Part shown: one piece after another, positions 20,386-30,433 of the stretch
Layout: every line of letters begins with the position of its first letter
Position numbering within the stretch: the first letter of the stretch is position 1
Origin: Rhipicephalus microplus
Taxonomy: Eukaryota; Arthropoda; Arachnida; Ixodida; Ixodidae
NCBI RefSeq assembly: GCF_043290135.1
Contig: NC_134705.1
Coordinates: forward strand, 39,484,771-39,548,770
Length of the DNA stretch: 64,000 bases
Direction: 5' to 3'
Program-made: the position numbers and the translations under genes
The notes under the pieces: generated by a model
The model's input: only the letters and a program-made list of their open reading frames with translations
The model's database searches: none
Told to the model about the DNA's origin: nothing

Positions 20386-20639
20386 AAGCCGGCTCAATGC
20401 GACTGGCTTATACTGGATGACGCTGTTGTTTGAGATTGGTGCTGTAGTCTTACACATTTGCTTCTTAATGTAAAATACCGTGAATAGCAAGGCAATAAAC
20501 ACAACAAGTGTTACCTACATGTACTTTGTTATGCCAAACCGAGTGGTTACTGGGGCAGTGAGTTTGCAAAATCGCAGTTTCTTTCGCCCAACCTATGTGG
20601 GTAGTAAAAATCTTCAGTGAGGTTAGTATTGATACCTTT

Positions 20640-20942
20640 CTATTTTGATCGCATAGAAAGATCTTGTTGCAGAAGCTTAAAACCACTAAGCTTGAAAGTG
20701 AGAGGCCTACTTTTGTTTTCTTGGTATCTGCCACCCAGTACTTGTGCACACTCAATTACATCATCAGCTAGGTTTGTATCAACACGTTGCGTCAATAGGC
20801 TTAAATTTTCTTTCCCGGCCGGTATCCCCGATTCCTCGCCGTCCGGGACACCAAGAAATATTAGGTTATTACGACGCGCCATGTAGTCGATGTCATCAAG
20901 GTGTGAACTTGTGACACTGCTTCTATGTTCGAAGGTTTTCAA
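20640..20942 (-). pseudogene. LINE ORF1-type nucleic-acid-binding protein fragment
   Basis: A 100-codon minus frame contains YMARRNNLIFLGVPDGEES, then DDVIECAQVLGG and RPLTFKLSGF. This order (SRRNNLIF-type, then IERAHRLG-type, then RPIIVKF-type) is typical of the ORF1 protein of L1/CR1-like LINEs, which chaperones element RNA. It lies upstream, on the same strand, of the ORF2 remnant at 19540-19888. Confidence 0.7.
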
Positions 20943-20949
20943 GGCCTTT

Positions 20950-21660
20950 AACTAGGTAGAGTTGTTCTTTTAATGCGTCCTTTTTTACATTCGGCCTCTA
21001 TCTTCAATACTGGCGTCTTCATTGAAACAAGTTTTTTTAATTCGCTGTTGCGGTATCAGTCAAGATTTCAACTTGTCCCTCGGCATGCCTACCCGGGTCG
21101 GCTTTTGGTACTTTTAACATCGCTGGCACTTCTTTTTTTCCCAGTAATGTGGACCAAGGTTACTTTCGACATCTCTGCAATAAAACAGCTAGAAAAATAC
21201 AAGAAAATATTCAGTATATACAATACATATTGCATGGGAGCATGGAAATAGCAAAATACATGTCTTGCTAGTGCACTTAGCGAACAGCGAACACGTGTTA
21301 CTAACTTATATACAGCAAAAAGTCACACTGAGAGAAAATGAGCGATGACGTCACAGGTGATTATTCCGGGCCCACTGGAGTTATGCGGAGATCTATGTCT
21401 CGTTTCAGACACGTTTTTCTTTACAAAATCTTTACAACAGTCTGGCGAAGCTGCAGCTTCATTTGTAAAACTAAAATTTCTACCAGCCCTTTTATCTCTT
21501 CTTAGGACGCTTTTGGTACTGCGGATGTTCCATTGAGTCATGTTCTGTATAGTTTAGAAACCAAATTTTGCGAATCCTTGTCTGAAATGCTGGGATGTAC
21601 AGAATATTCACAAAGCTGTGAAAAGACATGTGTCATACACCCTTCATAATGCAAACTGTT
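20950..21660. other. Intron 3' portion, nothing recognised
   Basis: AT-rich sequence leading to the branch/acceptor region of sulfotransferase exon 2. No transposon protein is visible. Confidence 0.4.
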
Positions 21661-21680
21661 GTTTTCTCATTTCTTTTCAG

Positions 21681-22400
21681 GGTGCCAGTGCTGTCCTTGC
21701 CATGCCCAGACCCGGAAGCGTGCGCACCCACCTTCCTTTCCACTTGGTTCCTCACGCAGACTACGCCAAGTACATCTACGTAGCGAGAAATCCGTACGAC
21801 TGCAGTGCGTTCTTTTTCGAAGTGATATCGAGCGCCCAGGGGCAAAATATTGACGAGGCGTTCAAGGCGTTCCCTTCTTTCTTCGACGAGTTCGTCGAGG
21901 GCCGGGCCATCTGCGGCGATTACCTTGCCAACCTAGTGTCCTGGCACAAAAAGAGGTACAATGACAACGTCTTATTTCTCACGTACGAGGAGCTGCAAGA
22001 CGACATTATGACAACCGTACTGAGAATCGCCGACTTTCTGGACGAAGACGGCCAATACGGCCAACGGTTGAGGCAGAGCAGGAAACTTTTGAACAAAATC
22101 TGTGCAGAGACGCAATACGAAGGCATCTGGGAGCGTGTCGAAGAGGACACGAAGTTGAAAATGAGGGAGGCTGCCGCCATGTCTGACGAAGGTAAACCGG
22201 AGTGGGTGAAGCGGTTGGAGAGAGCAGCGAGCACTGTTACTTTTGGAAGGCTATTCTGCAAGAAGATGGCACCAGGCGAGGCTCGTCTGACTCGAGAAGA
22301 TATATTCAAGCCAGACATGGTGGCTAAGCTGGAAGAACGTGTCAGGGCTCTGACTGGAGGCAAGAGTGACATCATGAAGCTGTGGAAGAGGCTTGAGTAA
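21681..22400 (+). CDS. Cytosolic sulfotransferase, exon 2 (to stop)
   Basis: Second and last coding exon: 239 codons plus TAA. In joined numbering, the catalytic-type His is His98 in RTHLPFH. The 3'-phosphate-binding segment is YVARNPYDCSAFFF (residues 114-127). Arg117 is kept, but the position usually held by Ser, eight residues later, is Phe125. LTYEELQDD and the helical C-terminal half are typical of the family. The usual C-terminal RKGxxGDWK cofactor loop is replaced by KKMAPGEAR. There is no stop or frameshift in 240 codons, so the frame appears to be maintained. No other sulfotransferase copy is visible in the window, although this family is usually multi-copy in ticks. Confidence 0.88.
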   Translation, partial: GASAVLAMPRPGSVRTHLPFHLVPHADYAKYIYVARNPYDCSAFFFEVISSAQGQNIDEAFKAFPSFFDEFVEGRAICGDYLANLVSWHKKRYNDNVLFLTYEELQDDIMTTVLRIADFLDEDGQYGQRLRQSRKLLNKICAETQYEGIWERVEEDTKLKMREAAAMSDEGKPEWVKRLERAASTVTFGRLFCKKMAPGEARLTREDIFKPDMVAKLEERVRALTGGKSDIMKLWKRLE

Positions 22401-22555
22401 TGCCAGTGACCTACCCTTTAGACAAGCGGCTGCTGAGGTATCTCACGAGACAAGGAATGTATTCTGTGAAACAAGTGTTTTGGTAACATAAAAATATTGC
22501 GCTATCAATAGTAAGCACGTAGCTTGAGAGCACACTATTGTTCAATTTTGGCATA

Positions 22556-22561
22556 AATAAA
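22556..22561 (+). terminator. Poly(A) signal AATAAA of the sulfotransferase gene
   Basis: A canonical AATAAA about 155 bases after the stop codon of exon 2, in an AT-rich 3' flank. It is the first good hexamer downstream, so it is the likely 3'-end signal. Confidence 0.55.
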
Positions 22562-22699
22562 CAAAGAAAACAAAAGTACAATGTTTGAAAGCCATTCACT
22601 ACAAAATATTTTATTCTCGTTCTAGTAAATTTATTATTTGAGAAAGTAAATATAACTGTATACCTAATAAATGGTAATGTGGACATGAAATACCACTAG

Positions 22700-23730
22700 A
22701 ACAGCATACACAGAAGTGTGTTCTCACTTACCCCTGTGCTACGACATACTGGAGTAACGGATATTGCTAAAGCGATCATGCTAGCAGCTGCCTTTATAAA
22801 CGATTGACTTCACCACAAACAATGCGCCGTACTTCGTGCGGCGAATACACGAAACACAGTGCGCGTGGGTATGTCTTCTTTACGCTCATGAGCAAATAGA
22901 TTCGGGAAATGGACGCAAAGCAAGGCCACCATTCATGCCAGCCACTGCGAATAATACAGATATTAACCCGACTTTTAACTAAAAGTCGGTGTGAAACCTG
23001 CGTTTTCTCTCTCTCAAATCAACATTATGTAAGATCACTCAGTCTTCGCTGTAGGAGACCTGCATTGCTACACCAGGGGCAACAGTCCCGTGACTGTTTT
23101 CATTGGTGCCTTAGAAAAGCTGTTACGTTATCAATTTGCAAATAAGGAAATAGGGGAATTGTTCTGGGGTCCTACTTTCGCGTATATTGAAGTAATGATA
23201 CCGACAAACAATGAAACCAAGGAGAGCATAAAGGACCGAACTCTTATTTCCTTTACAATACTATATTGATCCTCGCCAAAATGAAAAGAAAGAGGAAGAA
23301 AAGTTACCAATTGGGTCAGTGGGTCCGAACCAAAACATTAGAATAAATATTTAGTGGTTGAGAGATAAGGCTGTAACTATCTAATTTCTCTGCATAGCGT
23401 ATGTTTTTGCTTCGGAGGAAGCCATTTGTGTGATTTCGCTGTGAAAAATAGTGTACCGCTTTAATATTCGATGTATCAGCCCTCAAAACTTTAATGTTTC
23501 CTCCTACTGTTGCTTAGCATGCAGGATGTCGTACAGCAAGTTCAAGTGCTCAGTTTACATTTACTAAACGGCGGAGTTTCGATAAGATTGAAATTCAAGA
23601 AGAGTCAGCTTTAAGTGAGGGCTATAGCCCCTGACGGGAGTGGCCAAAAGTGATCCGTAGTTTCCTAACAACGGTGTGGCTTACAAATATGTTGCGATAT
23701 TGGTATGTGGTTGATAACAATTTTACGTTG
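22700..23730. other. Intergenic DNA, nothing recognised
   Basis: No coding frame above about 80 codons and no repeat or tRNA-like box that I could identify. Confidence 0.4.
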
Positions 23731-23732
23731 TT

Positions 23733-23870
23733 TTCGCTGAAGGTAACAGGGCATGATAGGATATATTCAGAAACGCGTCTCAGACTATGAGTGAAGAGGT
23801 TGACAGTTTATGTGAGCTGTGTTGTGGGTACGAACTGTCTGCCGTTATTTCCACGAAACATTTTGGTGGT
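23733..23870 (+). repeat. Gypsy C/F family LTR or leader segment
   Basis: About 130 bases align with 44754-44880 in the same orientation (GGTAACAGGGCAT, GCGTCTCAGACTA, GTGTGAGCTGTG-type, GACTGTCTGC-type blocks). Confidence 0.65.
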
Positions 23871-23929
23871 GAGAATGGGTGCTTTCTTTTGACGAGGGGG
23901 CTGTGCAGCGGACGCCTCCTTAAGGCTGT

Positions 23930-24640
23930 CACCTTCGCCACCTACCTCGGCAACGACAGGAACCCGGTACGTCACCTTAACGCACCCCGTGATCTCGGTA
24001 ATTTTACTGAAAAGAACAGCGCGAGTATCGAAAAGTGGCTCAGTATTTATGTAAGAGCGTGTCAGAAAGCAATATGGCTGGGACCCTACTGTTATGCTCT
24101 CGAATGTCTTATTCACTCTTGACAAGACACCTCGCACCTGGTTTGAGATCCACCAGCAAGAAGCCACAAGCTGAGAAATGTTTAAACAGCTCTGCCACCT
24201 TTTTAGCAACCCATTTGGTCAGCAGCTTGATGCTCTGAAGCAATTGTCCTTACGTACAGAGGCGTCCACCAAGCAAAGCTTCACCTATATTCAAGACGTG
24301 CTAGCCATGTGTCAAAAGGCCGAAAAGGCCGATGTGTCATGGCCGAGGCTGTTAAGATTTCACAAAACTTGAAAAGTATTGCCGGCGATGCGTTCAATTA
24401 GCTTGTCTTTACAAACGCAACGATCATGGACACTGTAATCAAAGATGGCTGCCACTTTGTACAGGTGATGTGTCAATGCAATTCGCATCAGTTCCATCGC
24501 CTACGCAACACCGCTACAACGTCCTTTCGTGAGGCCACTCCTTGTCAGCCGTCCAACACGAAGACGAGGCGCGCATTTTCCGACGTGAACTCGAGGCCGC
24601 GTACCCGGCTACCAACAAACCGACGTTGCCCGACACGTTG
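23930..24640 (+). pseudogene. Gypsy C gag
   Basis: Frame pieces read NSASIEKWLSIYVRACQKA (23787-24122), FKQLCHLFSNPFGQQLDALK and RTEASTKQSFTYIQDVLAMC (24178-24372), and finally NSHQFHRLRNTATTS (24426-24641). This is the capsid layout of the common tick-type Gypsy gag. At least two frameshifts and stops split it. No zinc knuckle is visible. Confidence 0.7.
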
Positions 24641-24885
24641 ACGCAAGCCGTCTTCTCAATCTAGGCTGTTGTCTGCCAGGAATTCACTAACCGGGGTCTT
24701 TTGTCAACTTTATGCGCCGTAGATATTACTGATCAATAGCTACCTCCTTTCAACATGGCACGACGCTGTCGACACTCCCTTTCACCCGACACGCCTCCGA
24801 CACTACACCTGTCCCCGATGTCCTCTTTGTGCACAATGGTTCAGTTCGATCCCTGCACAGTGCTCAGCATCACAGCTAACAGAGC

Positions 24886-25563
24886 TTGCCTACCACTTAT
24901 AAACTTCGGCTTCATGAATCAAGTGCTTCGGCAAGACAATTCTGTAGCCCACCTTTGTCCGTTTCTTCATTTACAAATCCAAGTTCTTGCCTTGACACGC
25001 TTGCTTCAACGCAGCGCATATCACTCTCTGCACATTCGGGCAGCCTTCGAATTGTAGAAATAATCGCCACTGATCTTCTGCCTGAGCAAATTGAAGCCCC
25101 CTCGCGCCTTTTCCAAACCTTCCAGGACATTTTTCTTTTCCGTGACCGACCTTTAGGGCAGACATTCTTTGTCTGGCATCGCATTAAAACAAGTGATACC
25201 AACCCTCTTTACCAGCGTCCCTACAATGTGTCTGCTTCTGAGTGAAGCGTAATCTAGAACGAGGTGAGAAAATGCTAGTGAAGGACAATACTGAACCATT
25301 GTCGAGTCTCTGTGCATCCCTGGTGGTTTTAGTTAAAAGGAAGGACGGATCATGGCGATTTTGTGTGGACTATCGCCACGTTAACAATATCACGAATTAA
25401 GACGCCTACTGTCTGCCGTGAATCGACGATGTCCTTGGTTGCCTATGATACCACCTACTTCTCTTTCATCGAAGTTTGTTCTGGTTACTGCCAGATTGCC
25501 GTGCACTCCATGGACAGAGAGAAGACGATTTTCGTAACAGCTAATGACCTCTACAAATTGTAA
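24886..25563 (+). pseudogene. Gypsy C protease-RT linker and RT N terminus
   Basis: The linker frame 24886-25245 holds LLPEQIEAPSRLFQTFQDIF and RPLGQTFFVWHRIKTSD, the segment that precedes the RT fingers. RT itself starts about 25320 with LVVLVKRKDGSWRFCVDYRH and continues to YFSFIEVCSGYCQIAVHSMD (25441-25563). The protease active site is not found, so it is deleted or unrecognisable. Confidence 0.75.
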
Positions 25564-26374
25564 TGTAATGCCTATGTAATGCTCCAAGCATACTTGAACG
25601 GCTTCCTGCTCCATAGATTCAATTGGTCTACGTGTCTATGTATTTGGACGGCGTAATTTTGTTTGCTTTCACTTCCAAAACGCACCGGAAGAGATCATCG
25701 AAATGCATCTCGCCGGTTTTCTACTGAACTCATCCAAGTGCTAGTTCGGCTGCCGCCGCACTAAAATACTTGATCATACTGTTGATGCTAACAGCGTACA
25801 GCCTTACCTCGAAAAGTTTCAAGCTGTGCAGCACTTCCCTGTGCCAAAAGGCACCAGAGATGTCGGCAGCTTTGTAATGCTCTGCTTCTATTCTTAACAG
25901 TTCATCAACAGCTTCGCGGAAATCGCTTTGCCCCGAACAGATTTACTGAAACAAGGTATGATATTTAACTGGGGTGCCTCGCAAGCAGCAGTTTTCTCTG
26001 ATCTCACCACTCGGCTCCCTTTTTCTCCTGTTTTGGTTCACTTCGCCCCTGCTGCACCAACCGAAGTTTTATATAATGCCAGTGGTTACGGAATAGGCGA
26101 TGGGCTAGCTCAGCGTGAACGTGGGTAGAATCAGATCGTTTATGCCAGCAGGCTGCTATCCTCCTCGTAGCGAAGTTATTGACCCATGGAGCGTGAATTT
26201 CTAGAGCGTGAACCATGGAGCGTGAAGTTTTGCTATTACTTATACGGCCGAACATTAACAGTTCTCTCAGACCACCATGCTCTTTGCTGGCTAACCTTCC
26301 AGAGAAATCTCACAGATTGTCTCGCTGACTGGGCACTTCACCCCCAAGAGTATTCTCTCATCGTGGTGTATTAG
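25564..26374 (+). pseudogene. Gypsy C RT palm/thumb and RNase H
   Basis: The RT catalytic site near 25650 reads YLDG, so the second catalytic Asp appears to be Gly. The thumb follows in broken frames. Connection and RNase H are at 25928-26374 (FNWGASQAAVFSDLTTRLP, then LYGRTLTVLSDHHALCWLTF). One further gap separates them (SRLL then stop). Confidence 0.7.
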
Positions 26375-26459
26375 TCTAAAATACTGCACAAAAAAAATTG
26401 CCCGCAGATTCCCTCGGGGGAACACTGAGGAGGATGCGGAGCATATAATTGGTTAACGG

Positions 26460-26583
26460 GGTGTTAAAGTGCGACTTACTTGGGTCGATGGCTAAATTGG
26501 TTAACGTGGTTGTGAAATGGGGTGTTAAATTGCGACTTACTTGGGTCGATGGCTAAATTGGTTAACGTGGTTGTAGGAGGGGG
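26460..26583 (+). repeat. Two tandem ~62-bp repeats
   Basis: The unit containing GCGACTTACTTGGGTCGATG and GCTAAATTGGTTAACGTGG occurs twice in direct tandem (26460-26521 and 26522-26583). The block lies at the left side of the insert within Gypsy C. Confidence 0.85.
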
Positions 26584-26765
26584 TGTTAAATGAGTGAACA
26601 CGTACACACGTATGCGAAAGGACGGCGCTGGTCGAAGGGACGTCGATCATTGTGTTTGTGGATTCGTTGGAATTCATTTCACCGCGACCTTCGACGTCGA
26701 CGCGCCGTACAAGCCAACCGACGAGCGGCAACTGAGCGAGCGAGCGCCGACCTTGAGTATATACA

Positions 26766-27010
26766 GCGCGACGGCGCATTCACTGTCAGCTGTTGAATGT
26801 TCTCGAAGGAGAAGCGCGCGCGCGGCACAGATGGCGACGGCGCGACAGCGCATGCGCTGTCAGCTGTCGAATGTTCTCGAAGGAGAAGCGCGCGCGGCAC
26901 AGATGGTGGGCCACGGCGCGACGGCGCATGCACGCGCGTCAGCTGTCGAATGTTCGAGAAGCGGTGCGGACGGCGCGGACGGCGCGGACGGCGCACTACA
27001 AGGCGCGAGT
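26766..27010 (+). repeat. CpG-rich tandem repeat, three units of ~75 bp
   Basis: The block CAGCTGTCGAATGTTC recurs at about 26788, 26861 and 26940, each preceded by GCGACGGCGCAT-type sequence. The last unit ends in three GGCGCGGAC-type 9-mers. It is extremely CpG-rich compared with the AT-rich surroundings. Open frames on both strands here are compositional. It splits Gypsy C between RNase H and integrase. Confidence 0.85.
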
Positions 27011-27199
27011 ATAAGATGCTTCCGCATCTAAAAAGCGGATCACCTTTCACGCTACCCTGTGACCGACTGATACTCTACGACCACAGAATCTGTGCTTTGC
27101 GTCCTTCCCATTTCCCAGCTACTTCATCTCGGGGACGAGAAGCGTCGCGATGCGGATGTAAGTCGCTCAATACAGCGGCTAAAATCTACACCATTCGAC

Positions 27200-27990
27200 G
27201 CTTCCGTCCACATGTTTAACCTTAAGGGACGGCACCTTATATCTTCGTGATTTGTCACCCGCCGGTCACGACCTGCTTCCGGCCATACCAAAGCACCTGC
27301 GCTCCACAGTTCGCCGCGTGCTTCATGACGCGCCAATGGTGGATTACGTTGAGGTTTCTCGCATATATGACCGCGTGCGTCACCGTTTGTACTGGCCTGG
27401 CTTTTCGTGCTCTGTACATCATTACGTTAACGCCTTCGAAATTCGCCAGCGCAGCAAAAGTACGGCCGGACTTCCTTCAAGGTATCTTTAGCCCGTTGTA
27501 TTCCCACCAGAGCCTTTCTGCCGTGTCAGTTTGGACCTTCTCGATGTCTTCCCAACATCCGCCACCGAGAACAAGTGGGTCGTGGTCGCTGCAGATTATG
27601 CGACCCCCTATGCAGTTACACAAGCCATGGCAACAAACTGTGCTACAGACGTCGTAGATTTTCTGCTACGGAATCTTATTTTAGTGCACGGAGCTCCGCG
27701 TCCACTGCTCACAGACCGAGGCCGTATTTTTTTTTCTAAATTTGTTGACGATATTGCATTCCTTTTCCACCCAACATGAGCTCATGGCCACGTGCCATTC
27801 CGAGACAAACGGGGTTACAGAACACTTAAATTGCACCCTGACGGATATGCTATCGAAATACGTTTTGGCGAACTATGATGACTGGGACCTTGCACAACCC
27901 TACGTGACGTTCGCGTAAAATTCGTGCCGGCATGCCAATGCGCGGTACTCGCCATTTTACCTTTTGTTTGGACTCGAACTAACATTGCCA
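27200..27990 (+). pseudogene. Gypsy C integrase
   Basis: The zinc-head segment (27252-27491) reads IPKHLRSTVRRVLHDAPMVD and YDRVRHRLYWPGFSCSVHHY. The core (27531-27779) has SLDLLDVFPTSATENKWVVV with its catalytic Asp, then LLTDRGRIFFSKF with the second Asp. After a stop, the Glu segment and the C-terminal FA-NSCRHANARYSPFYLLFG are visible up to about 27980. Three or more frame breaks. Confidence 0.8.
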
Positions 27991-28008
27991 TTGGACGCTA
28001 TTACATTG

Positions 28009-28211
28009 CTAGTCGAGCATTATGCTTTGGCGCAAGTAAGGTTCACATAGGCTGACGAGCTGGTAGGAATGGACGCTTATTTTCCGTGTACGCTCCAATA
28101 TAAAAGAAGTCAGAGAAAGAGAGAAACGGAAAGAAGGCAAGGGAAGCACAAGATAGAAGCGTTGGCTTCAGCTGAAGCAAAAAGTGATAAGCTGACACTT
28201 CAATTACAACA
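28009..28211 (-). repeat. Solo LTR of the Gypsy E family
   Basis: About 200 bases match the Gypsy E 5' LTR (42041-42255) from CTAGTCGAG through CTTTGGCGCAAGT and GCGTTGGCTTCAGCTGAA to TTACAACA, in the same orientation. No internal Gypsy E sequence adjoins it, so it is a solo LTR, inserted at the end of the Gypsy C integrase. Confidence 0.7.
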
Positions 28212-28370
28212 TTTTTCTACCATTACTCATGAAGACGCTGCACAGGTTTTCACTGTTGTGTTTAGCGTCGGAGCTCATTGATCACTATAGGCTAAACTGT
28301 CTTTGTCAGGTCTTGGGATGATGACGGCAACTGGTGTAGTGGCTCACGGAGTCCCATCTCTAAGTTAATT

Positions 28371-28460
28371 GTGGAGAAAAGGACAAGCTGCCATCTCCAT
28401 GGCGAAGCCCACCCGTTGACCGCCTCTTTATTGCTAACAGTTATCTCATTCCCCTATGGT
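28371..28460 (-). repeat. BEL-like 3' LTR edge
   Basis: Direct match to 30347-30430. It marks the outer edge of the element; the length of the full LTR is not defined. Confidence 0.6.
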
Positions 28461-28877
28461 TATAACGTCGTTCCTCGTCTTCTACACAATTTGCAACTTC
28501 CTCCACGCCCCCACAGTGGTGCATGATGGCTCAGAAAACTGAACGCTCCCTTGGATTCTGAGTACAATATGTTCGTCAGTATTGGTAAGAGTTCCATATC
28601 AGTCCTAGTATAAAGTCATCCCAGTCTCCTTCTGCGCTTGAAATTCGAGCGGTGTTTTGGCGCTTGTGCCACGTTCATGCTATTAAGAGCGTCGACACGG
28701 ATGCTCCTGTGTTCTCGGTGAGCAGGTTTCTTTGATACGAAAGCTCGCAGATAAGACTCTTCTCGCAGGATGTCGTGAAGCTATCTCTGAGGAACATCTT
28801 TCTTGGTTTTCTCTTGCTTGCTGCATTTACCCTATAAGCCTCAGTCTTCTAGCTTCGCCTTCGTACTGTCCACCTTT

Positions 28878-29715
28878 TCATTGAGTATTGGCTTCTGCAG
28901 TTTTCTCGAAGAGCCGAAGCCTTGAACAATGTACGAGGCTTGCTTTTGTGGCATCCTGACTTGCTTTTTTCTTCCGTTTCTTCCTGCTTAGTGAGCAGGC
29001 CTTCCTTTTCTTCCATCGGGCACTTGAGGGCCTTGTAACGTCTGATTCTGCTAGCTTTCGCTTGGACGCATTGTTAATGTCTCGTGAATGGCCTTTTAGA
29101 GGTACAGTCTTCCTCCTTCTCATTCATGAGAATGTTTTTCACCGCGAGCACTGCCGTTGTTGTTGACTTTTTGTGAATAGCTTGATGGGTGCAGCACGCT
29201 GATGAGATCTCTAACGGTGCGGAAGAGGCCTTCTCTAAAGTTGAAGTTCTAGCTTGCGTGCTGCCATTTTGTCTCTGTATTTGTCTTGTGGTACACTCAT
29301 CCAAGTACTGTGGAACAAGATAGCCGCTGAAGACGTAATTGTTAGGTTGCGGTGACATTGTCGGAGAGAGTACTTTCTTCTGTGCCTCCGTTCTCATACG
29401 TTGTCTTATTAGGTCTTGATGCATCTGTCCAGCCTTTATTGTATATGCGATATTATATTCTGCTCTGAACCTTGCTACAATATTCTTGAGCTCGTAAACA
29501 TCAGCTTCCCCCATCTCTGCTTAGAAATGATGAATTTCAACTGTGTTTTCGATCTCCTTATAAATTTCTCTAAGAAGCTCGTACTGTTCAGTCAAAATTT
29601 GGTGAAACTTCTTCAACTCAAATATTGATGGATGGTCCACATGCCGAAGGTGTTCGATATCTGCGATGACCTGCTTGACCGTCTTGCGTGTTTGACTCCA
29701 CCTTTTGTGTTTGAC
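28878..29715 (-). pseudogene. BEL/Pao-like gag N-terminal region
   Basis: The minus strand from about 29715 encodes TRKTVKQVIADIEHL, then a Leu/Glu-rich helical segment (ELKKFHQILTEQYELLREIY). It breaks at one stop (about 29520) and continues as the 146-codon frame 29514-29074 (MGEADVYELKNIVARFRAEY) and a Lys/Arg-rich tail to 28878. The early helical pairs resemble the coiled N terminus of BEL/Pao gag. Its position just after the putative primer site supports this. No zinc knuckle is seen. Confidence 0.5.
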
Positions 29716-29896
29716 TCCACCTTTCTTAGAGAGCCCCCATGATCCAGTTCAATGTCATAAGCGGGAGAAAGCACTGACCGGCCGTGTTATGAGGCGAAGT
29801 CGGAGTCAACACGGCATCAATCGCAGAAAGTTCGCACAACAAATATTCGCCACTTCTTGAGCTCTCGTTCTTCATGATCTTGTGCATATACGTTTC

Positions 29897-30200
29897 CTCG
29901 TCATGAAGGGCGAGTCAGGACTGAGCCGAACAAGCCGTGACGGCTCCCGTCTCGCGACTCTGCAGATGACACCTGCACTTACGGGGCTGCACTGTCGAGT
30001 TGTACGTCGTTGACCTATGGACTGCCTCTACTTGTGAATATCAGGCCGTCGTCGTGAAGGGCAAGTCAGGATGGAACGAAAGTAGAGGTAAGGGCTTCCG
30101 TCTCGCGAACCTCCAGACGATGCCTGCACTCGCGTCACTCCATGGGTGCTCCTGGAGAACCACTACCTGGAGAACCACTAGCCGGAGAACCACTACCTGT
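29897..30200. repeat. Imperfect duplications in the BEL-like leader
   Basis: A segment with CGTCATGAAGGGCGAGTCAG and CCGTCTCGCGA (about 29907-29960) recurs near 30052-30110. Three 15-bp units of CTGGAGAACCACTAC type follow at 30151-30200. Confidence 0.75.
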
Positions 30201-30346
30201 GCTCAGTGGTGATTAGGCCTCGCACATCAGCTTTACCCACGGCAGCTTAACAAAAGCCGTCGAGGCTATGACTGCGGTCGAAATGCGTGACGCCCACTCC
30301 ATTCACCTCCGAAGGTCCTTCCTCCCAGGTTTCACGGCACTAAAAT

Positions 30347-30433
30347 GTGGTGGAGAAAAGGATAACCCGTCATACCCATGGCGAAGCCCACCTGTCGGCC
30401 TCCTCGTTATTGATTCTGATGCTGATGACCTCA
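30347..30433 (-). repeat. BEL-like 5' LTR, cut by a SINE
   Basis: Partner of 28371-28460. The primer-site-like sequence lies immediately to its left (30329-30346). Confidence 0.6.

Larger units (their letters stand above)
2764..21680 (+). other. 18.9-kb sulfotransferase intron filled with transposons
   Basis: The intron is bounded by a GTAGGC donor at 2764 and a strong pyrimidine-tract acceptor ending TTTCTTTTCAG at 21680. Phase 0 on both sides keeps the frame. It contains a SINE, Gypsy A with a nested LINE, Gypsy B, two LTR-like repeats and LINE remnants, on both strands. Confidence 0.8.
23733..28000 (+). mobile_element. Gypsy C: degenerate Ty3/Gypsy element with foreign insert
   Basis: Order on the plus strand: leader/LTR edge (23733-23870), gag (23930-24640), protease-RT linker (about 24880-25245), RT (25254-25760), RNase H (25928-26374), insert (26395-27025), integrase (27200-27990). 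Stops and frameshifts are dense. The 3' end is lost into a solo LTR at 28009. The 23733-23870 segment also occurs at 44754-44880, beyond the integrase tail of another element, which marks it as LTR sequence of one family. Confidence 0.8.
28371..30433 (-). mobile_element. BEL/Pao-like element reduced to LTRs and gag
   Basis: Matching sequences begin at 28371 and 30347 (TGTGGAGAAAAGG / TGTGGTGGAGAAAAGG, then CCATGGCGAAGCCCACC). On the minus strand the right LTR ends in CCACCACA and is followed by TTTTAGTGCCGTGAAACC, which closely resembles the primer-binding site of BEL/Pao elements. Between the LTRs only a gag-like region (28878-29715) remains; pol is absent. The right LTR is cut by a SINE at about 30434. 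Confidence 0.65.

Noticed and set aside
26594..27219. Several 120-145-codon frames on both strands
   Set aside because: They lie in the CpG-rich tandem repeat, where stop codons are rare by composition; the translations are repetitive and overlap on opposite strands.
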